Shown: positions 44,791 to 54,609, counted from the first letter of the stretch. The stretch: DNA of 64,000 nucleotides from an uncultured Bacteroides sp. (GCF_963675905.1 NZ_OY780936.1:3729946-3793945), one strand, 5' to 3'. The notes: generated by a model not told the origin, from the sequence alone. Translations and numbers: made by a program.

Positions 44791-45876
44791 ATGAAACGTT
44801 TCCTTTTGCTCACATATTCTCTGTTTTTTCTTTCACTTACAGTTTGGTCGCAGGCACGTATTTCTACTAATGTAGATGTTTACGACTTTGGAATAATACC
44901 CAGAAATAAACCGGTAACGAAAGGCTTTACAGTTACCAATACAGGAAATAAGCCGTTGGTTATATCAGATGTTACGGCATCTTGTGCTTGTACGGCTACG
45001 GGCTGGACAAAGCACCCGATAGCTCCGGGAGATACGGGAACGGTTAGTGCTACATTTGACGCCAAAGCGATGGGACGTTTTTATAAAACAATAAATATCT
45101 ATAGTAGTGCTGCCAATAGTGTGAAGTATATCGCAATTAAGGGAGAAGTTGCTATTGATGTTGTAAACTATAAAAAGGAACTGACCTTCGAGATAGGACC
45201 AATGCGTTTGGATAAAAAGTATATTGAGTTTCCTCCTGCAAATAGTGGTGAAATGCCTACTGCAGAAATTCAGGTGGCAAACACTTCTGATAAATCAATA
45301 GAAGTAACTCTTATGCATTTGCCTCCATATCTGAATGCTGAGGCTAAACCGAAAGTTCTCTATAGAGGAAGAAAAGGTAAAATTACTCTGACACTCGATA
45401 CTAAATTACTGAAAGAACTGGGATTAACCCAAACTCCAATTTATTTGGCACGCTATGCCGGAGATAAGGTCAGTCCTGATAATGAAATTGATGTTTCGGC
45501 TATATTACTTCCTGGATTTTCGGGTATGACTGCTTTCCAGAGTGATAATGCTCCAAAGATTAAGTTGTCTTCTACTAATCTGAATATGGGTGAATTGCTT
45601 CCAAAAGGAAAAGCATCACAAACTATTCTTATTACAAATACCGGAAAATCCCGCCTTGAAATAAAGAAGCTTCAAGTCTTTAATTCTGCAGTGGGTGTTG
45701 GCTTGAGTAAGAAGTCTATTTTACCGGGACAATCAACTAAACTGAAGGTGGACTTAAGTGCCAAATGGCTAAAGAAAACTAAAGGGGAAACTAAGGTGCT
45801 GATGATTACTAACGATCCTGCTAATCCGATGGTAATGATTAACCTTAAAGTGAAAATAAAAGAGGAGGCTAAATAA
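44791..45876 (+). CDS. DUF1573 exported protein
   Basis: 361 residues with a signal peptide (MKRFLLLTYSLFFLSLTVWS). The first DUF1573 domain at about 28-130 has YDFGIIPRNKPVTKGFTVTN and the cysteine pair SCACT followed by PIAPGDTGTVSATFD. A second immunoglobulin-like domain, about 265-355, has LNMGELLPKGKASQTILITN and ends in TNDPANPMVMINLKVKI. The folds resemble ASH/MSP-type beta-sandwiches. The function is unknown. Its stop overlaps the meaB ATG by one base. Confidence 0.85.
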   Translation: MKRFLLLTYSLFFLSLTVWSQARISTNVDVYDFGIIPRNKPVTKGFTVTNTGNKPLVISDVTASCACTATGWTKHPIAPGDTGTVSATFDAKAMGRFYKTINIYSSAANSVKYIAIKGEVAIDVVNYKKELTFEIGPMRLDKKYIEFPPANSGEMPTAEIQVANTSDKSIEVTLMHLPPYLNAEAKPKVLYRGRKGKITLTLDTKLLKELGLTQTPIYLARYAGDKVSPDNEIDVSAILLPGFSGMTAFQSDNAPKIKLSSTNLNMGELLPKGKASQTILITNTGKSRLEIKKLQVFNSAVGVGLSKKSILPGQSTKLKVDLSAKWLKKTKGETKVLMITNDPANPMVMINLKVKIKEEAK

Positions 45877-46976
45877 TGGAGCATCACGAGAATTGTGAAG
45901 ATTACAAAGGGCTAACTGTAAATAAGGGTATTGAACAACCTTCTTCTATTAATCCTTACCTGAAGTTGCGTCGCATACCAAAAAAACGTAGATTATCGGT
46001 AGCTGAATATGTTGAAGGTATTGTAAAAGGTGATGTGACAATTCTTAGTCAGGCAGTAACGTTGGTTGAAAGTGTTCGTCACGAGCATCAGGCTATTGCA
46101 CAAGAAGTTATTGAAAAGTGCTTACCCTATTCCGGCAATTCCATTCGTATAGGAATCAGCGGTGTTCCCGGTGCAGGAAAAAGTACATCGATAGATGTGT
46201 TCGGTTTGCATGTTCTCGAAGAAGGAGGTAAACTGGCTGTTCTTGCAATTGACCCTAGCAGCGAACGTTCAAAGGGAAGTATCCTGGGAGATAAGACCCG
46301 CATGGAACGCTTGTCGGTTCATCCTAAATCCTTTATTCGTCCTAGTCCGGCTGCAGGTTCACTTGGTGGCGTAGCAAGAAAAACCAGAGAAACAATTATT
46401 CTTTGCGAAGCAGCAGGATTTGATAAGATATTTGTTGAAACGGTTGGAGTGGGGCAGAGCGAAACGGCTGTTCACTCAATGGTAGATTTCTTTTTACTTA
46501 TCCAACTAGCTGGTACCGGAGATGAACTTCAGGGTATTAAAAGAGGAATTATGGAAATGGCTGACGGTATAGTTATTAACAAGGCTGATGGAAGTAATAT
46601 TGAGAAAGCTAAACTAGCCCAGACACAATTTCGTAATGCTCTACATCTTTTCCCTGCAGCAGAGTCTGGTTGGGCACCTCAGGTATTAACCTATTCTGGC
46701 TTTTACAATATTGGCGTAAAAGAGATCTGGGATATGATTTACGAATACATGGATTTCGTGAAAGCAAACGAATATTTTACTTATCGCCGTAACGAGCAAT
46801 CTAAATATTGGATGTATGAATCAATTAATGAGCAGTTGCGTGATAATTTCTATCATAATCCGGTAATTAAAGAGATGCTTCGAGAGAAAGAACATCAGGT
46901 GCTGAATGCAGACTTGACCTCCTTTGTAGCAGCAAAGAAACTACTTGATGCTTATTTCAAGGAATTGAAAAAATAG
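45876..46976 (+). CDS. meaB: Methylmalonyl-CoA mutase-associated GTPase MeaB
   Basis: 366 residues. The G1 P-loop GISGVPGAGKSTSIDVFG is near residue 90, and the base motif NKAD near 230 (GIVINKADGSNIEKAK). Family-specific stretches are AIDPSSERSKGSILGDKTRM, SFIRPSPAAGSLGGVARKTR and ETVGVGQSETAVHSMVDFF. It protects and reactivates the B12-dependent methylmalonyl-CoA mutase used for propionate production. The mutase genes are not in this window. Its start overlaps the DUF1573 stop (TAATG). Confidence 0.95.
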   Translation: MEHHENCEDYKGLTVNKGIEQPSSINPYLKLRRIPKKRRLSVAEYVEGIVKGDVTILSQAVTLVESVRHEHQAIAQEVIEKCLPYSGNSIRIGISGVPGAGKSTSIDVFGLHVLEEGGKLAVLAIDPSSERSKGSILGDKTRMERLSVHPKSFIRPSPAAGSLGGVARKTRETIILCEAAGFDKIFVETVGVGQSETAVHSMVDFFLLIQLAGTGDELQGIKRGIMEMADGIVINKADGSNIEKAKLAQTQFRNALHLFPAAESGWAPQVLTYSGFYNIGVKEIWDMIYEYMDFVKANEYFTYRRNEQSKYWMYESINEQLRDNFYHNPVIKEMLREKEHQVLNADLTSFVAAKKLLDAYFKELKK

Positions 46977-47157
46977 AAAATACAGGGAATAGGTAGAAGC
47001 TATGATTTCAAGTTATATATACGACTATCTTTGTTTGATTGAGTCTCGGTAATATTTTATAGAGTAGAAGATGAGAGAATCTCTTCACCTCCTGTTTCTA
47101 TTGGAAAATAAATTATTTGAGAAACGGTAAAAGATAGAAACCCTAATAGAAAGGCAT

Positions 47158-47202
47158 AAAAATGGGGTTGTTCCAATTTTATTTTTGGACAACCCCATTT
47201 AT
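47158..47202 (-). terminator. Terminator between meaB and pfkA
   Basis: AAATGGGGTTGT (47160-47171) pairs with ACAACCCCATTT (47189-47200). On the minus strand a T-run follows, fitting pfkA, whose stop is 35 bases away; it may also end meaB transcription from the other side. 46977-47157 holds nothing else recognisable. Confidence 0.75.
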
Positions 47203-47234
47203 TATTTAGTAGAAAATACTCTCTTAATTAAAAA

Positions 47235-48215
47235 TTAGATAGACAATGTGCGAAGCACATTTACTAATTCTTTTTTGATAGGCTTATCATTTTTGATTGC
47301 TTTAGTGAAAGGTACATAAACAATCTCATCGTTTTCAATACCAATCATCACATTGCGTTGTCCTTCCTGAATTGCATCTATACTTGCTGCTCCCAGACGA
47401 CTTGCTAAAATACGGTCGTTTGCTGTTGGGCTACCACCGCGTTGTAAGTGACCTAGAATTGTTACACGAACATCATATTGAGGATATTCATTCTTCACAC
47501 GTTCAGCATAGTGCATTGCTCCTCCAGTGATTTCACTTTCTGCAACAATAACAATACTACTGTTTTTAGATTTTCTATATCCACTCTTGATGAATTCTTC
47601 CAACTGGTCAACTTCTGTACTGAATTCAGGGATAATAGCAGCTTCAGCTCCGGATGCAATTGCACCATTCAAAGCAAGGAAACCAGCATCACGTCCCATA
47701 ACCTCAACGAAGAAAAGTCTTTCGTGTGATGTTGCTGTATCTCTGATTTTATCAACAGCATCAAGGATAGTGTTTAATGCAGTATCGTAACCAATTGTAG
47801 TATCAGTTCCGTATAAGTCGTTATCAATTGTTCCCGGAATTCCGATACAAGGAACATCATATTCCTGAGCGAAAATACGAGCTCCTGTTAATGAACCGTC
47901 GCCGCCGATAACTACTAAAGCATCTATACCTTCTTTTACCATTGTTTCATGAGCAATTTGTCTTCCTTCAACAGTCATGAACTCTTTACAGCGAGCTGTT
48001 TTAAGAATAGTTCCTCCTAATTGAATGATATTACTGACATTCTGACTCTTGAATTCTTGAATCTCACCTGTTACCAGACCTTTATATCCTCGATAAATAC
48101 CTTTAACTTGTAGTCCATTGTATATTGCAGCGCGAGTTACTGCGCGAATTGCCGCGTTCATACCTGGAGCATCACCTCCGGAAGTTAGAATTCCAACACA
48201 TTTTACCGTACTCAT
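47235..48215 (-). CDS. pfkA: 6-phosphofructokinase
   Basis: 326 residues, the size of ATP-dependent bacterial PfkA. Motifs: [20 protein letters not shown] with the ATP loop, [20 protein letters not shown], the catalytic [33 protein letters not shown] and the terminal [25 protein letters not shown] (glycine before Asp, G after) fits the ATP-using type. It phosphorylates fructose-6-phosphate, which the mannan locus enzymes would supply. A -7 box lies just upstream. Confidence 0.96.
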   Translation of the reverse strand: MSTVKCVGILTSGGDAPGMNAAIRAVTRAAIYNGLQVKGIYRGYKGLVTGEIQEFKSQNVSNIIQLGGTILKTARCKEFMTVEGRQIAHETMVKEGIDALVVIGGDGSLTGARIFAQEYDVPCIGIPGTIDNDLYGTDTTIGYDTALNTILDAVDKIRDTATSHERLFFVEVMGRDAGFLALNGAIASGAEAAIIPEFSTEVDQLEEFIKSGYRKSKNSSIVIVAESEITGGAMHYAERVKNEYPQYDVRVTILGHLQRGGSPTANDRILASRLGAASIDAIQEGQRNVMIGIENDEIVYVPFTKAIKNDKPIKKELVNVLRTLSI

Positions 48216-48240
48216 ACCTTAATGTTTTAAATTGTCGTTG

Positions 48241-48248
48241 CAAAGTTA
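48241..48248 (-). promoter_or_regulatory. -7 promoter box for pfkA
   Basis: The minus strand reads TAACTTTG, a match to TAnnTTTG, 25 bases before the pfkA ATG. Confidence 0.55.
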
Positions 48249-48317
48249 AAAAAAACCATGATTAATAAGCTTGTATTACCTTTAATTTATCTAAATATCA
48301 CAATTTAACGGATATTG

Positions 48318-49187
48318 CTATCTTATAATTATTTGGTTGATATACGCCTGCACTTCTTCCATTAACCATTTAGGAGTAGAAGTAGCTCCGCAAATGCCTA
48401 TGGACTGCACCCCTTGTAGTAGTTGCGGATCTATTTCATCCGGACTATCAATAAGATGAGAATTTGGATTCACTTTAAAGCACTCGTTAAAGAGTACTTT
48501 CCCATTAGAACTCTTTTTCCCGCAAACAAAGAATATGAGATCATGTGATGCGGCAAATGTCCTGATGTGAGGCATACGATTAGCCACTTGCCGGCAAATG
48601 GTATCATAGAACTCAAATGAGGCTTCAGGAGAAATATGTTCTTTTATGTATTCCACTATTTTCTCAAATTCATCCAGTGATTTTGTTGTCTGAGAATAAA
48701 GGCGGATGTTTTTGCTAAAATCCAGCTTTTTAACTTCTTCAAGCTTCTCTATAACAATGGCTTCTCCCGAAGTTTGCCCAACTAATCCCAAAACTTCTGC
48801 GTGGCCATTTTTGCCATAAATTACAATCTGATTGTTTGTGCTTTCCTGGGTCCCGTATTGTTGCTTGATTCTTTGCTGTAATTTCAGCACCACGGGACAG
48901 GTAGCATCAATAATCTCAATATTGTTTTCTTTTGCTATGGAATAAGTCTCGGGAGGTTCACCATGAGCTCTTAACAGAACCTTTGCATTATGAAGTTCTT
49001 TAAATTCGTCATGGTTAATAGTGATCAGCCCCATTTCTTTGAGTCGCTCCACTTCTTTACTATTGTGGACAATATCCCCCAAACAGTAGAGTGTTTCTCC
49101 TTTTGTAAGCTCTTCCTCTGCTTTCTTTATTGCAGTAACTACTCCAAAGCAGAAGCCGGAACCTTTGTCTATTTCTACCTTGATCAT
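48318..49187 (-). CDS. ispH: 4-hydroxy-3-methylbut-2-enyl diphosphate reductase
   Basis: 289 residues. The three cysteines that hold the iron-sulfur cluster are visible: GSGFCFGVVTAIKKAE (Cys13), IDATCPVVLKL (near 97) and SIGICGATSTPKWLMEEVQ (near 268). Motifs RAHGEPPET and GKNGHAEVLGLVGQT also fit. It makes isopentenyl and dimethylallyl diphosphate in the last step of the MEP pathway. It follows cmk by 4 bases. The products would feed the polyprenyl synthase at 51859. Confidence 0.96.
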   Translation of the reverse strand: MIKVEIDKGSGFCFGVVTAIKKAEEELTKGETLYCLGDIVHNSKEVERLKEMGLITINHDEFKELHNAKVLLRAHGEPPETYSIAKENNIEIIDATCPVVLKLQQRIKQQYGTQESTNNQIVIYGKNGHAEVLGLVGQTSGEAIVIEKLEEVKKLDFSKNIRLYSQTTKSLDEFEKIVEYIKEHISPEASFEFYDTICRQVANRMPHIRTFAASHDLIFFVCGKKSSNGKVLFNECFKVNPNSHLIDSPDEIDPQLLQGVQSIGICGATSTPKWLMEEVQAYINQIIIR

Positions 49188-49191
49188 ATAA

Positions 49192-49884
49192 TTAATTTTG
49201 TTGAGTTGCTTTTTCGAATTGCTTTAGTAACCATTCTTTCTGTTCTTCAATAGTCAGAAGACTATTATCCAGTAAGAGTGCATCTTTAGCTCTTTTCAGA
49301 GGACTAACTTTTCTGTTTTGGTCAATATAATCTCTTTCCTTTACGTTTTGCAGAATCTCTTCGAATTTAACTTCCTGCCCTTTAGCCTGTAATTCGTCAT
49401 AACGGCGAAGTGCGCGTATATCTGGCGAAGCTGTAACATATATTTTTAATTCAGCTTCAGGAAATACAGTTGTTCCTATATCACGCCCATCCATTACAAT
49501 TCCTTTTTCTTTGCCCATTTCCTGTTGCAATGATACTAATGCCGAACGCACAAAACCAATAGCACTTACAGGGCTAACTTTTGAAGAAACTTCCATCGTG
49601 CGGATTGCATCTTCTACATCTTCTCCGTTCAGGTAAGTTCTGGGAAGCTGTGTTTTTTCATCAAGTTTAAATGTGATGTGAATATCCTTAATATGACGTT
49701 CCAGCTCCGGAATATTTATTTCATCACCTGAGAACAATCCATTTTTAATGCAATAAAGAGTGACTGCACGATACATTGCACCGCTGTCAATATAGATATA
49801 ACCAATTTCTTTGGCCAAGTCTTTTGCCATTGTGCTTTTTCCGCAAGAAGAGAAACCATCAATTGCTATTGTAATTTTTTTCAT
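49192..49884 (-). CDS. cmk: Cytidylate kinase
   Basis: 230 residues. Walker [16 protein letters not shown] is at residues 10-24, followed by [15 protein letters not shown], the CMP-specific segment [35 protein letters not shown], and the lid with [20 protein letters not shown]. It phosphorylates CMP and dCMP. It lies between porQ and ispH in a tight minus-strand run. Confidence 0.96.
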   Translation of the reverse strand: MKKITIAIDGFSSCGKSTMAKDLAKEIGYIYIDSGAMYRAVTLYCIKNGLFSGDEINIPELERHIKDIHITFKLDEKTQLPRTYLNGEDVEDAIRTMEVSSKVSPVSAIGFVRSALVSLQQEMGKEKGIVMDGRDIGTTVFPEAELKIYVTASPDIRALRRYDELQAKGQEVKFEEILQNVKERDYIDQNRKVSPLKRAKDALLLDNSLLTIEEQKEWLLKQFEKATQQN

Positions 49885-49899
49885 TTGTATTTCTATGTT

Positions 49900-50880
49900 T
49901 TATAATGTCATTGCAAAATTAAATAAAAGAGAAGAACTTGATGTATGATATTTAGCATACGAAGCTCCTATTTTTAGTTTTTTAATTTGTATGCCTGCTC
50001 CTAAAGCCATGCCCGACCATCCGCTGGAACCATTAATTTTCATATCACTGGCCCGTTTACAGTTGTATCCCCAGGAGATATAGGTTGTTTGTGTGGGCAG
50101 AAAATCAAGCCCAAAGATAAAATGGTTTAGGAAGGTTTTGCTAAACTTCTCTTTCACTTCACTGCCCGAATAATCAGATGAAGAATCCCAATCTGTAAGG
50201 TTATGCATTGTAACAGATATGCGAAAAGGAGCATGAGAAAGCTTTTTACTGATTCCTACCAATAAATCTACAGGTAAATTTTCGTGTACTTCATCAAAAG
50301 CTTTTATTTGTCCACCTAAATTCCTAGCAAGAATAGAGGCCGAGTAGCCAGAATACTCATTGTAATAGTTTAATCCTAAGTCTACACCTATGGCAAAGGA
50401 TGAATATTTTTCATAAGTGGAATAAATCATTTTAGTAGAAACACCACCACTCCAATAGTCTGTCAAGTCATAAGAATATATTCCGGTAAAAGCCATATCT
50501 TTTGCCGAGAAGGTTCCTAGTTCAACATCTTCATCAGTTGTTTCTTTAAAGTTTCCGTAGTTTACATATTGAGCCGCAACTGCCCAGGTTGACCGTTCGC
50601 CCAATGTCCTTGAAAACGTAGCACTTCCAACTCCAACTCCATCAATGTAATTCATGTAGTTTAAATTAAGAGTTTTATCAGTGACGCAAGATAATAACGC
50701 AGGGTTGTGAATTGCCATTGTAATATCATCTTCAATAATGGAAATATTGTCACCTCCCAATGCAGATGCATGCGAAGAAAAAGGTAATTCCAAAAATTTA
50801 AATACACTCCCTCCGCTTTGAGCCTTTACAGCTAAAGACGAAAATATCAGCAGTATAATAAGAAGGCGATGTCTCATCAA
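49900..50880 (-). CDS. porQ: PorQ-like outer-membrane protein
   Basis: 326 residues with a signal peptide (RHRLLIILLIFSSLAVKA). The beta-barrel pattern begins with GGSVFKFLELPFSSHASALG, GDNISIIEDDITMAIHNPAL, then NYMNYIDGVGVGSATFSRTL, characteristic of PorQ/PorV-type proteins. In type IX secretion PorQ helps process or attach secreted proteins; no other type IX genes or C-terminal sorting domains are seen here. The porQ-cmk-ispH order is common in Bacteroidota. Confidence 0.8.
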   Translation of the reverse strand: MMRHRLLIILLIFSSLAVKAQSGGSVFKFLELPFSSHASALGGDNISIIEDDITMAIHNPALLSCVTDKTLNLNYMNYIDGVGVGSATFSRTLGERSTWAVAAQYVNYGNFKETTDEDVELGTFSAKDMAFTGIYSYDLTDYWSGGVSTKMIYSTYEKYSSFAIGVDLGLNYYNEYSGYSASILARNLGGQIKAFDEVHENLPVDLLVGISKKLSHAPFRISVTMHNLTDWDSSSDYSGSEVKEKFSKTFLNHFIFGLDFLPTQTTYISWGYNCKRASDMKINGSSGWSGMALGAGIQIKKLKIGASYAKYHTSSSSLLFNFAMTL

Positions 50881-50897
50881 TTGTTATAAATTGCTGC

Positions 50898-50905
50898 CAA
50901 ATATA
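50898..50905 (-). promoter_or_regulatory. -7 promoter box for porQ-cmk-ispH
   Basis: The minus strand reads TATATTTG, a match to TAnnTTTG, 17 bases before the porQ ATG. Confidence 0.5.
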
Positions 50906-51087
50906 CATCATTTTTAAGAACCGGTAAATTAAATTCTCGTGAATATTCTGACAGCCTGTTTTGTTTTATTTTTTAATAACGTGAAAACAACTGTTTTAGG
51001 GTGCTATAAGGATTAAAAAAAACAAAAAAGGAATACAGCATCAGGAAAAAGTATATATATAGAAAGATAAATCTTAAAAAATAATGC

Positions 51088-51095
51088 TATTTTTG
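51088..51095 (+). promoter_or_regulatory. -7 promoter box for the TonB-like gene
   Basis: TATTTTTG matches TAnnTTTG and lies 35 bases ahead of the ATG. No clear -33 box. Confidence 0.5.
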
Positions 51096-51130
51096 CCAAA
51101 CTGGGAGTATTTAAAACAGGAGATATTTGT

Positions 51131-51823
51131 ATGGAAGTGAAGAAAATGCCTAAATTAGATTTAGAAAGGAAGAAACCTATAGGCTTCCTTATAGGTCTTG
51201 CTATTGCATTAATTCTTCTTTTGGGAGCTTTTCAGATGAGAATTCCCCAAATTATAACTGATGATAGAATTGCAGCTGTAGCTGTAGAAGAAGAGATTGT
51301 TCCTATAACAGTGCAGGAAGAAAAGCACGTGTCTTTGCAATCTAAAATAGGAAAGGCGGATTTACCTTTGCCTTCAACGGATAATTATGCTCAGCAAGTT
51401 GAAGAAATGGATAATTCTTATACAGAAGAACCGCGTACGGTTATTATAACAAGTCATTACTCTGTTCAGTTTACACAACAACAACAGCCTGATGAACTTG
51501 AAAGTGAAGAATCTATTCGATTTACAGAATATCAGCCGGAGTTTCCAGGTGGGCAAGCTGCATTGCTTGATTTCTTAAGACGGAATGTTCATTATCCGGC
51601 TGCTGCCCAGGAAAGTGGAATTCAGGGACGAGTAATTGTTCAATTTGTTGTCAATAGAGACGGTATGGTTACAAATCCGGTTGTTTTGCGTAGTGTTAAT
51701 TCTCTGTTGGACAGAGAAGCGATCCGTGTTGTTTCATCTATGCCACGATGGCGGCCCGGAATGCAAGGAGGAAGAACTGTACGAGCAACCTATGCTGTTC
51801 CTGTCACCTTTAAACTGAAATAA
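51131..51823 (+). CDS. TonB-family energy transducer
   Basis: 230 residues. One N-terminal membrane helix (about 17-33, IGFLIGLAIALILLLGAF) is followed by a long periplasmic linker rich in Glu and Gln. The TonB C-terminal domain begins near residue 138: EFPGGQAALLDFLRRNVHYP, ESGIQGRVIVQFVVNRDGMV, and ends with MPRWRPGMQGGRTVRATYAV. It would carry proton-motive energy to outer-membrane receptors. Which receptor it serves is unknown; a SusC-type importer is encoded elsewhere in this window. Confidence 0.9.
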   Translation: MEVKKMPKLDLERKKPIGFLIGLAIALILLLGAFQMRIPQIITDDRIAAVAVEEEIVPITVQEEKHVSLQSKIGKADLPLPSTDNYAQQVEEMDNSYTEEPRTVIITSHYSVQFTQQQQPDELESEESIRFTEYQPEFPGGQAALLDFLRRNVHYPAAAQESGIQGRVIVQFVVNRDGMVTNPVVLRSVNSLLDREAIRVVSSMPRWRPGMQGGRTVRATYAVPVTFKLK

Positions 51824-51858
51824 TAATAGGATATTACATCCTTAATCTGAAAAAAATA

Positions 51859-52833
51859 ATGTATACACAAACAACAGCACTTAGTTTAGTTAATCAATAT
51901 ATTTCAGAATTATCATATACACATGCTCCTAAAAGCCTTTATGATCCGGTGGAATATGTACTCTCTTTAGGAGGTAAACGTATCCGTCCGGTTTTAATGT
52001 TGATGGCTTATAACATGTACAAGGAAAATGTTGCAGAGATATTATCACCGGCCGTAGGTCTGGAAATCTATCACAATTTCACTTTGCTTCACGATGATTT
52101 GATGGACAAAGCAGATATGCGAAGAAATAAGCCAACTGTGCATAAGGTGTGGGATGATAATACAGCAATCCTTTCGGGTGATGCAATGTTGGTATTGGCA
52201 TACCGCTATGTTTCTGATTGCTCATCTTGCAATCTGAAGAATGTATTAGATACTTTTACACAAGCCGCACTTGAAGTATGTGAAGGTCAGCAATATGATA
52301 TGGACTTCGAGCACAGAAATGATGTGAGAGAAGAAGAATATATTGAAATGATTCGCTTAAAAACTTCTGTATTGCTTGCTGCAGCTCTTAAAATGGGAGC
52401 GCAACTTGCCGGAGCATCTGCAGAAGATGCGCAGAATCTTTATGATTTTGGTGTAAATATAGGAATTGCATTCCAGCTCAAGGATGATTTGCTGGATGTT
52501 TATGGCGATCCGAAAGTTTTCGGAAAGAATATAGGTGGAGATATTCTTTGTAACAAAAAGACATATATGCTGATAAAAGCATTAGAAGGAGCTGATGAAA
52601 ATCAGGCTGTTGCCTTGCAAAGCTGGTTGGATAAAGATAGTTATGAGCCGAAAGAGAAGATTGAAGCCGTAACTGCATTATATAACCAAATAGGGGTGAA
52701 GCTGATGTGTGAGAATAAAATGAAAGAATATTATGCCAAAGGAATAGAAAGCCTTGCTCGTGTTAATGAATCAGACGAGAAAAAGAAGGAACTAAAATCT
52801 GTGGCCGAACATTTAATGTACAGAGAAATGTAA
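51859..52833 (+). CDS. Polyprenyl (geranylgeranyl/octaprenyl-type) diphosphate synthase
   Basis: 324 residues with both aspartate-rich motifs: first LLHDDLMDKADMRRNKPTVH near residue 76, second FQLKDDLLDVYGD near 207. The substrate motif GGKRIRPVLMLMAY is near residue 38. It condenses isopentenyl diphosphate onto an allylic primer; product length cannot be read reliably. It lies 35 bases after the TonB-like gene and 24 before the next hypothetical gene, suggesting an operon through tatD. Confidence 0.92.
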   Translation: MYTQTTALSLVNQYISELSYTHAPKSLYDPVEYVLSLGGKRIRPVLMLMAYNMYKENVAEILSPAVGLEIYHNFTLLHDDLMDKADMRRNKPTVHKVWDDNTAILSGDAMLVLAYRYVSDCSSCNLKNVLDTFTQAALEVCEGQQYDMDFEHRNDVREEEYIEMIRLKTSVLLAAALKMGAQLAGASAEDAQNLYDFGVNIGIAFQLKDDLLDVYGDPKVFGKNIGGDILCNKKTYMLIKALEGADENQAVALQSWLDKDSYEPKEKIEAVTALYNQIGVKLMCENKMKEYYAKGIESLARVNESDEKKKELKSVAEHLMYREM

Positions 52834-52857
52834 ACACGACCTATTTATTCTCATACT

Positions 52858-53559
52858 ATGCCTTACAGAAGATTACCAAACACAGACCAAGCACGAATTA
52901 ATGCATTAAAGAACGCTGTTGAAAACGGACACTCTTTTAGTTCTTATAATGATCAGATTATTTCTACCAAAACACTGATTGAGGCAGAAAACTTCCTGAT
53001 TCGTTTTGAACAGGCGCATGATTATTATAAACAGTGTTATAATAATCAGGTTACTTCCAGTAGGAAGTTTCAGTCGAGTGCTAAAATAGCCCGACTTTAT
53101 ATTTCTCACTTTATACAAGTGTTGAATCTTGCTGTAATCCGTTCTGAGATAAAACCGGAACTTAAAAATCTTTATGGATTGGAGCCTGATAATTATTCTG
53201 TTCCCGATTTGACTAACGACTCCGCTGTAATAGAATGGGGAGATAAGATTATTAAAGGAGAAAAAGAAAGAACTCGTCGTGGAGGTTCTCCCATTTATAA
53301 TCCTACTATTGCTAAGGTTTGTGTGCATTATGAAATCTTTAAAGATGGTTATGAACAACAGAAGAATCTGCAGTGGCAGACTTCCAGAAGCCTTGAGTTG
53401 TTGTCCTCTCTACGTAGTAAGGCAGATGAGATTATATTGGATATCTGGAATCAGGTTGAAAAATATTTTGAGAACTTATCCGGAACAGAACGTTTAGATA
53501 CATGCCGTAAATACGGCGTGATTTTTTATTATCGAACAGGCGAAAAGAAGCCTCAATAA
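52858..53559 (+). CDS. Conserved hypothetical protein
   Basis: 233 residues, no signal peptide, no membrane segment and no motif I can name. The start PYRRLPNTDQARINALKNAV is distinctive. The body is mainly helical, with SARIARLYISHFIQVLNLAV-like helices at about 75-100 (seen as SSAKIARLYISHFIQVLNLA), and an aromatic C-terminus YGVIFYYRTGEKK. It lies tightly between the polyprenyl synthase and tatD (8-base gap to tatD). I assign no function; a DNA- or RNA-associated role would be guesswork. Confidence 0.75.
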   Translation: MPYRRLPNTDQARINALKNAVENGHSFSSYNDQIISTKTLIEAENFLIRFEQAHDYYKQCYNNQVTSSRKFQSSAKIARLYISHFIQVLNLAVIRSEIKPELKNLYGLEPDNYSVPDLTNDSAVIEWGDKIIKGEKERTRRGGSPIYNPTIAKVCVHYEIFKDGYEQQKNLQWQTSRSLELLSSLRSKADEIILDIWNQVEKYFENLSGTERLDTCRKYGVIFYYRTGEKKPQ

Positions 53560-53567
53560 AAGTTTAA

Positions 53568-54338
53568 ATGAATTTTATAGATACACATTCGCATCTTTTT
53601 TTAGAAGAATTTGCCGAAGATCTCCCGCTTGTTATGCAACGAGCCAAATCAGCCGGCGTAAGCCGCATTTATATGCCCAATATAGATTGTTCAACTATTA
53701 AACCGTTATTAGATACGGTTGCACAATATCCTGATTATTGTTTTCCGATGATCGGTCTTCATCCAACGTCTGTTAATGCCGATTTCAGAGAAGAGCTGAA
53801 GGTGATGAAAGAAATGCTTGACCAATCTCATCCTTTTGTTGCAATAGGAGAGGTGGGGATGGATTTGTATTGGGACAGAACCTTTATTAACGAACAGTTT
53901 GAAGCGTTCGAAACACAGATTCAATGGTCGGCCGAATATCAGTTACCCTTAGTTATTCACAGCCGCGACTCTTTCGAAGAGGTTTATCAGGTTATTAAGC
54001 GAAACGAACATAAAAATCTGAAAGGAATATTTCATAGCTTCACAGGAACGGTGGAAGAAGCCGAACGACTTTTGCAATTCGACGGTTTTTATCTGGGCAT
54101 TAACGGAGTGGTGACTTTTAAGAAATCAACACTTCCCGAAGTATTGAAAAGTGTTCCTTTAGAGAGAATAGTTTTGGAAACAGATTCCCCCTATCTTACT
54201 CCGGCACCTAATCGTGGAAAAAGAAATGAAAGTGCCAATGTGAAAGATACTCTCCTAAAATTGGCCGCAATTTACCAATGTTCACCTGAAAATGTTGCCG
54301 AAACAACAACAATGAATGCTTTAAAGATATTTAGTTAG
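53568..54338 (+). CDS. tatD: TatD family metal-dependent hydrolase
   Basis: 256 residues, normal for the family. Metal ligands: the N-terminal FIDTHSHLFLEEF (His-x-His), Glu in AIGEVGMDLYWDRTF near residue 96, His in LPLVIHSRDSFEEV, His in GIFHSFTGTVEEAE and Asp in VLETDSPYLTPAPNRGKRNE. These are DNases/phosphodiesterases of the amidohydrolase superfamily. It is the last gene before the tRNA-Ser where the mobile island is inserted. Confidence 0.94.
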   Translation: MNFIDTHSHLFLEEFAEDLPLVMQRAKSAGVSRIYMPNIDCSTIKPLLDTVAQYPDYCFPMIGLHPTSVNADFREELKVMKEMLDQSHPFVAIGEVGMDLYWDRTFINEQFEAFETQIQWSAEYQLPLVIHSRDSFEEVYQVIKRNEHKNLKGIFHSFTGTVEEAERLLQFDGFYLGINGVVTFKKSTLPEVLKSVPLERIVLETDSPYLTPAPNRGKRNESANVKDTLLKLAAIYQCSPENVAETTTMNALKIFS

Positions 54339-54380
54339 AAACTTTTCGGTCCTAATTAGGTAGAAAAACAAAAAATAACT

Positions 54381-54388
54381 TATCTTTG
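54381..54388 (+). promoter_or_regulatory. -7 promoter box for tRNA-Ser
   Basis: TATCTTTG, an exact TAnnTTTG match, 19 bases before the tRNA. Confidence 0.6.
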
Positions 54389-54407
54389 TATCCGCAATCA
54401 CACAAAA

Positions 54408-54495
54408 GGAGAGATGCTCGAGTGGTTGAAGAGGCACGCCTGGAAAGCGTGTAAACCTCTAAAGGGTTTCGCGAGTTCGAATCTCGCTCTCTCCG
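54408..54495 (+). tRNA. tRNA-Ser (anticodon GGA)
   Basis: Acceptor GGAGAGA pairs with TCTCTCC, discriminator G at 54495. The anticodon arm CACGC-CTGGAAA-GCGTG places GGA at 54442-54444. A long variable arm (AAACCTCTAAAGGGTTT) marks a class II tRNA, and the T-arm GCGAG-TTCGAAT-CTCGC is perfect. A tyrosine recombinase gene starts 114 bases downstream, so the 3' end is the likely attachment site of the following island. Confidence 0.96.
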
Positions 54496-54496
54496 C
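54471..54496 (+). other. Probable left attachment site (3' end of tRNA-Ser)
   Basis: The T-arm and acceptor end of the tRNA are the usual core for tyrosine-recombinase integration, and the integrase lies directly inside. The matching right-hand repeat is not in the window, so the core limits are inferred from position only. Confidence 0.45.
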
Positions 54497-54609
54497 TGAT
54501 AGTCAGGTAGTTACATTGATTTGTGACTGCCTTTTTTTACGTCCTTTTTGGAGGCTGGTTTGCATGAAATTACCTTGAAAGTTAAACCAAGAGTTAAACC
54601 AGAAAAGAC

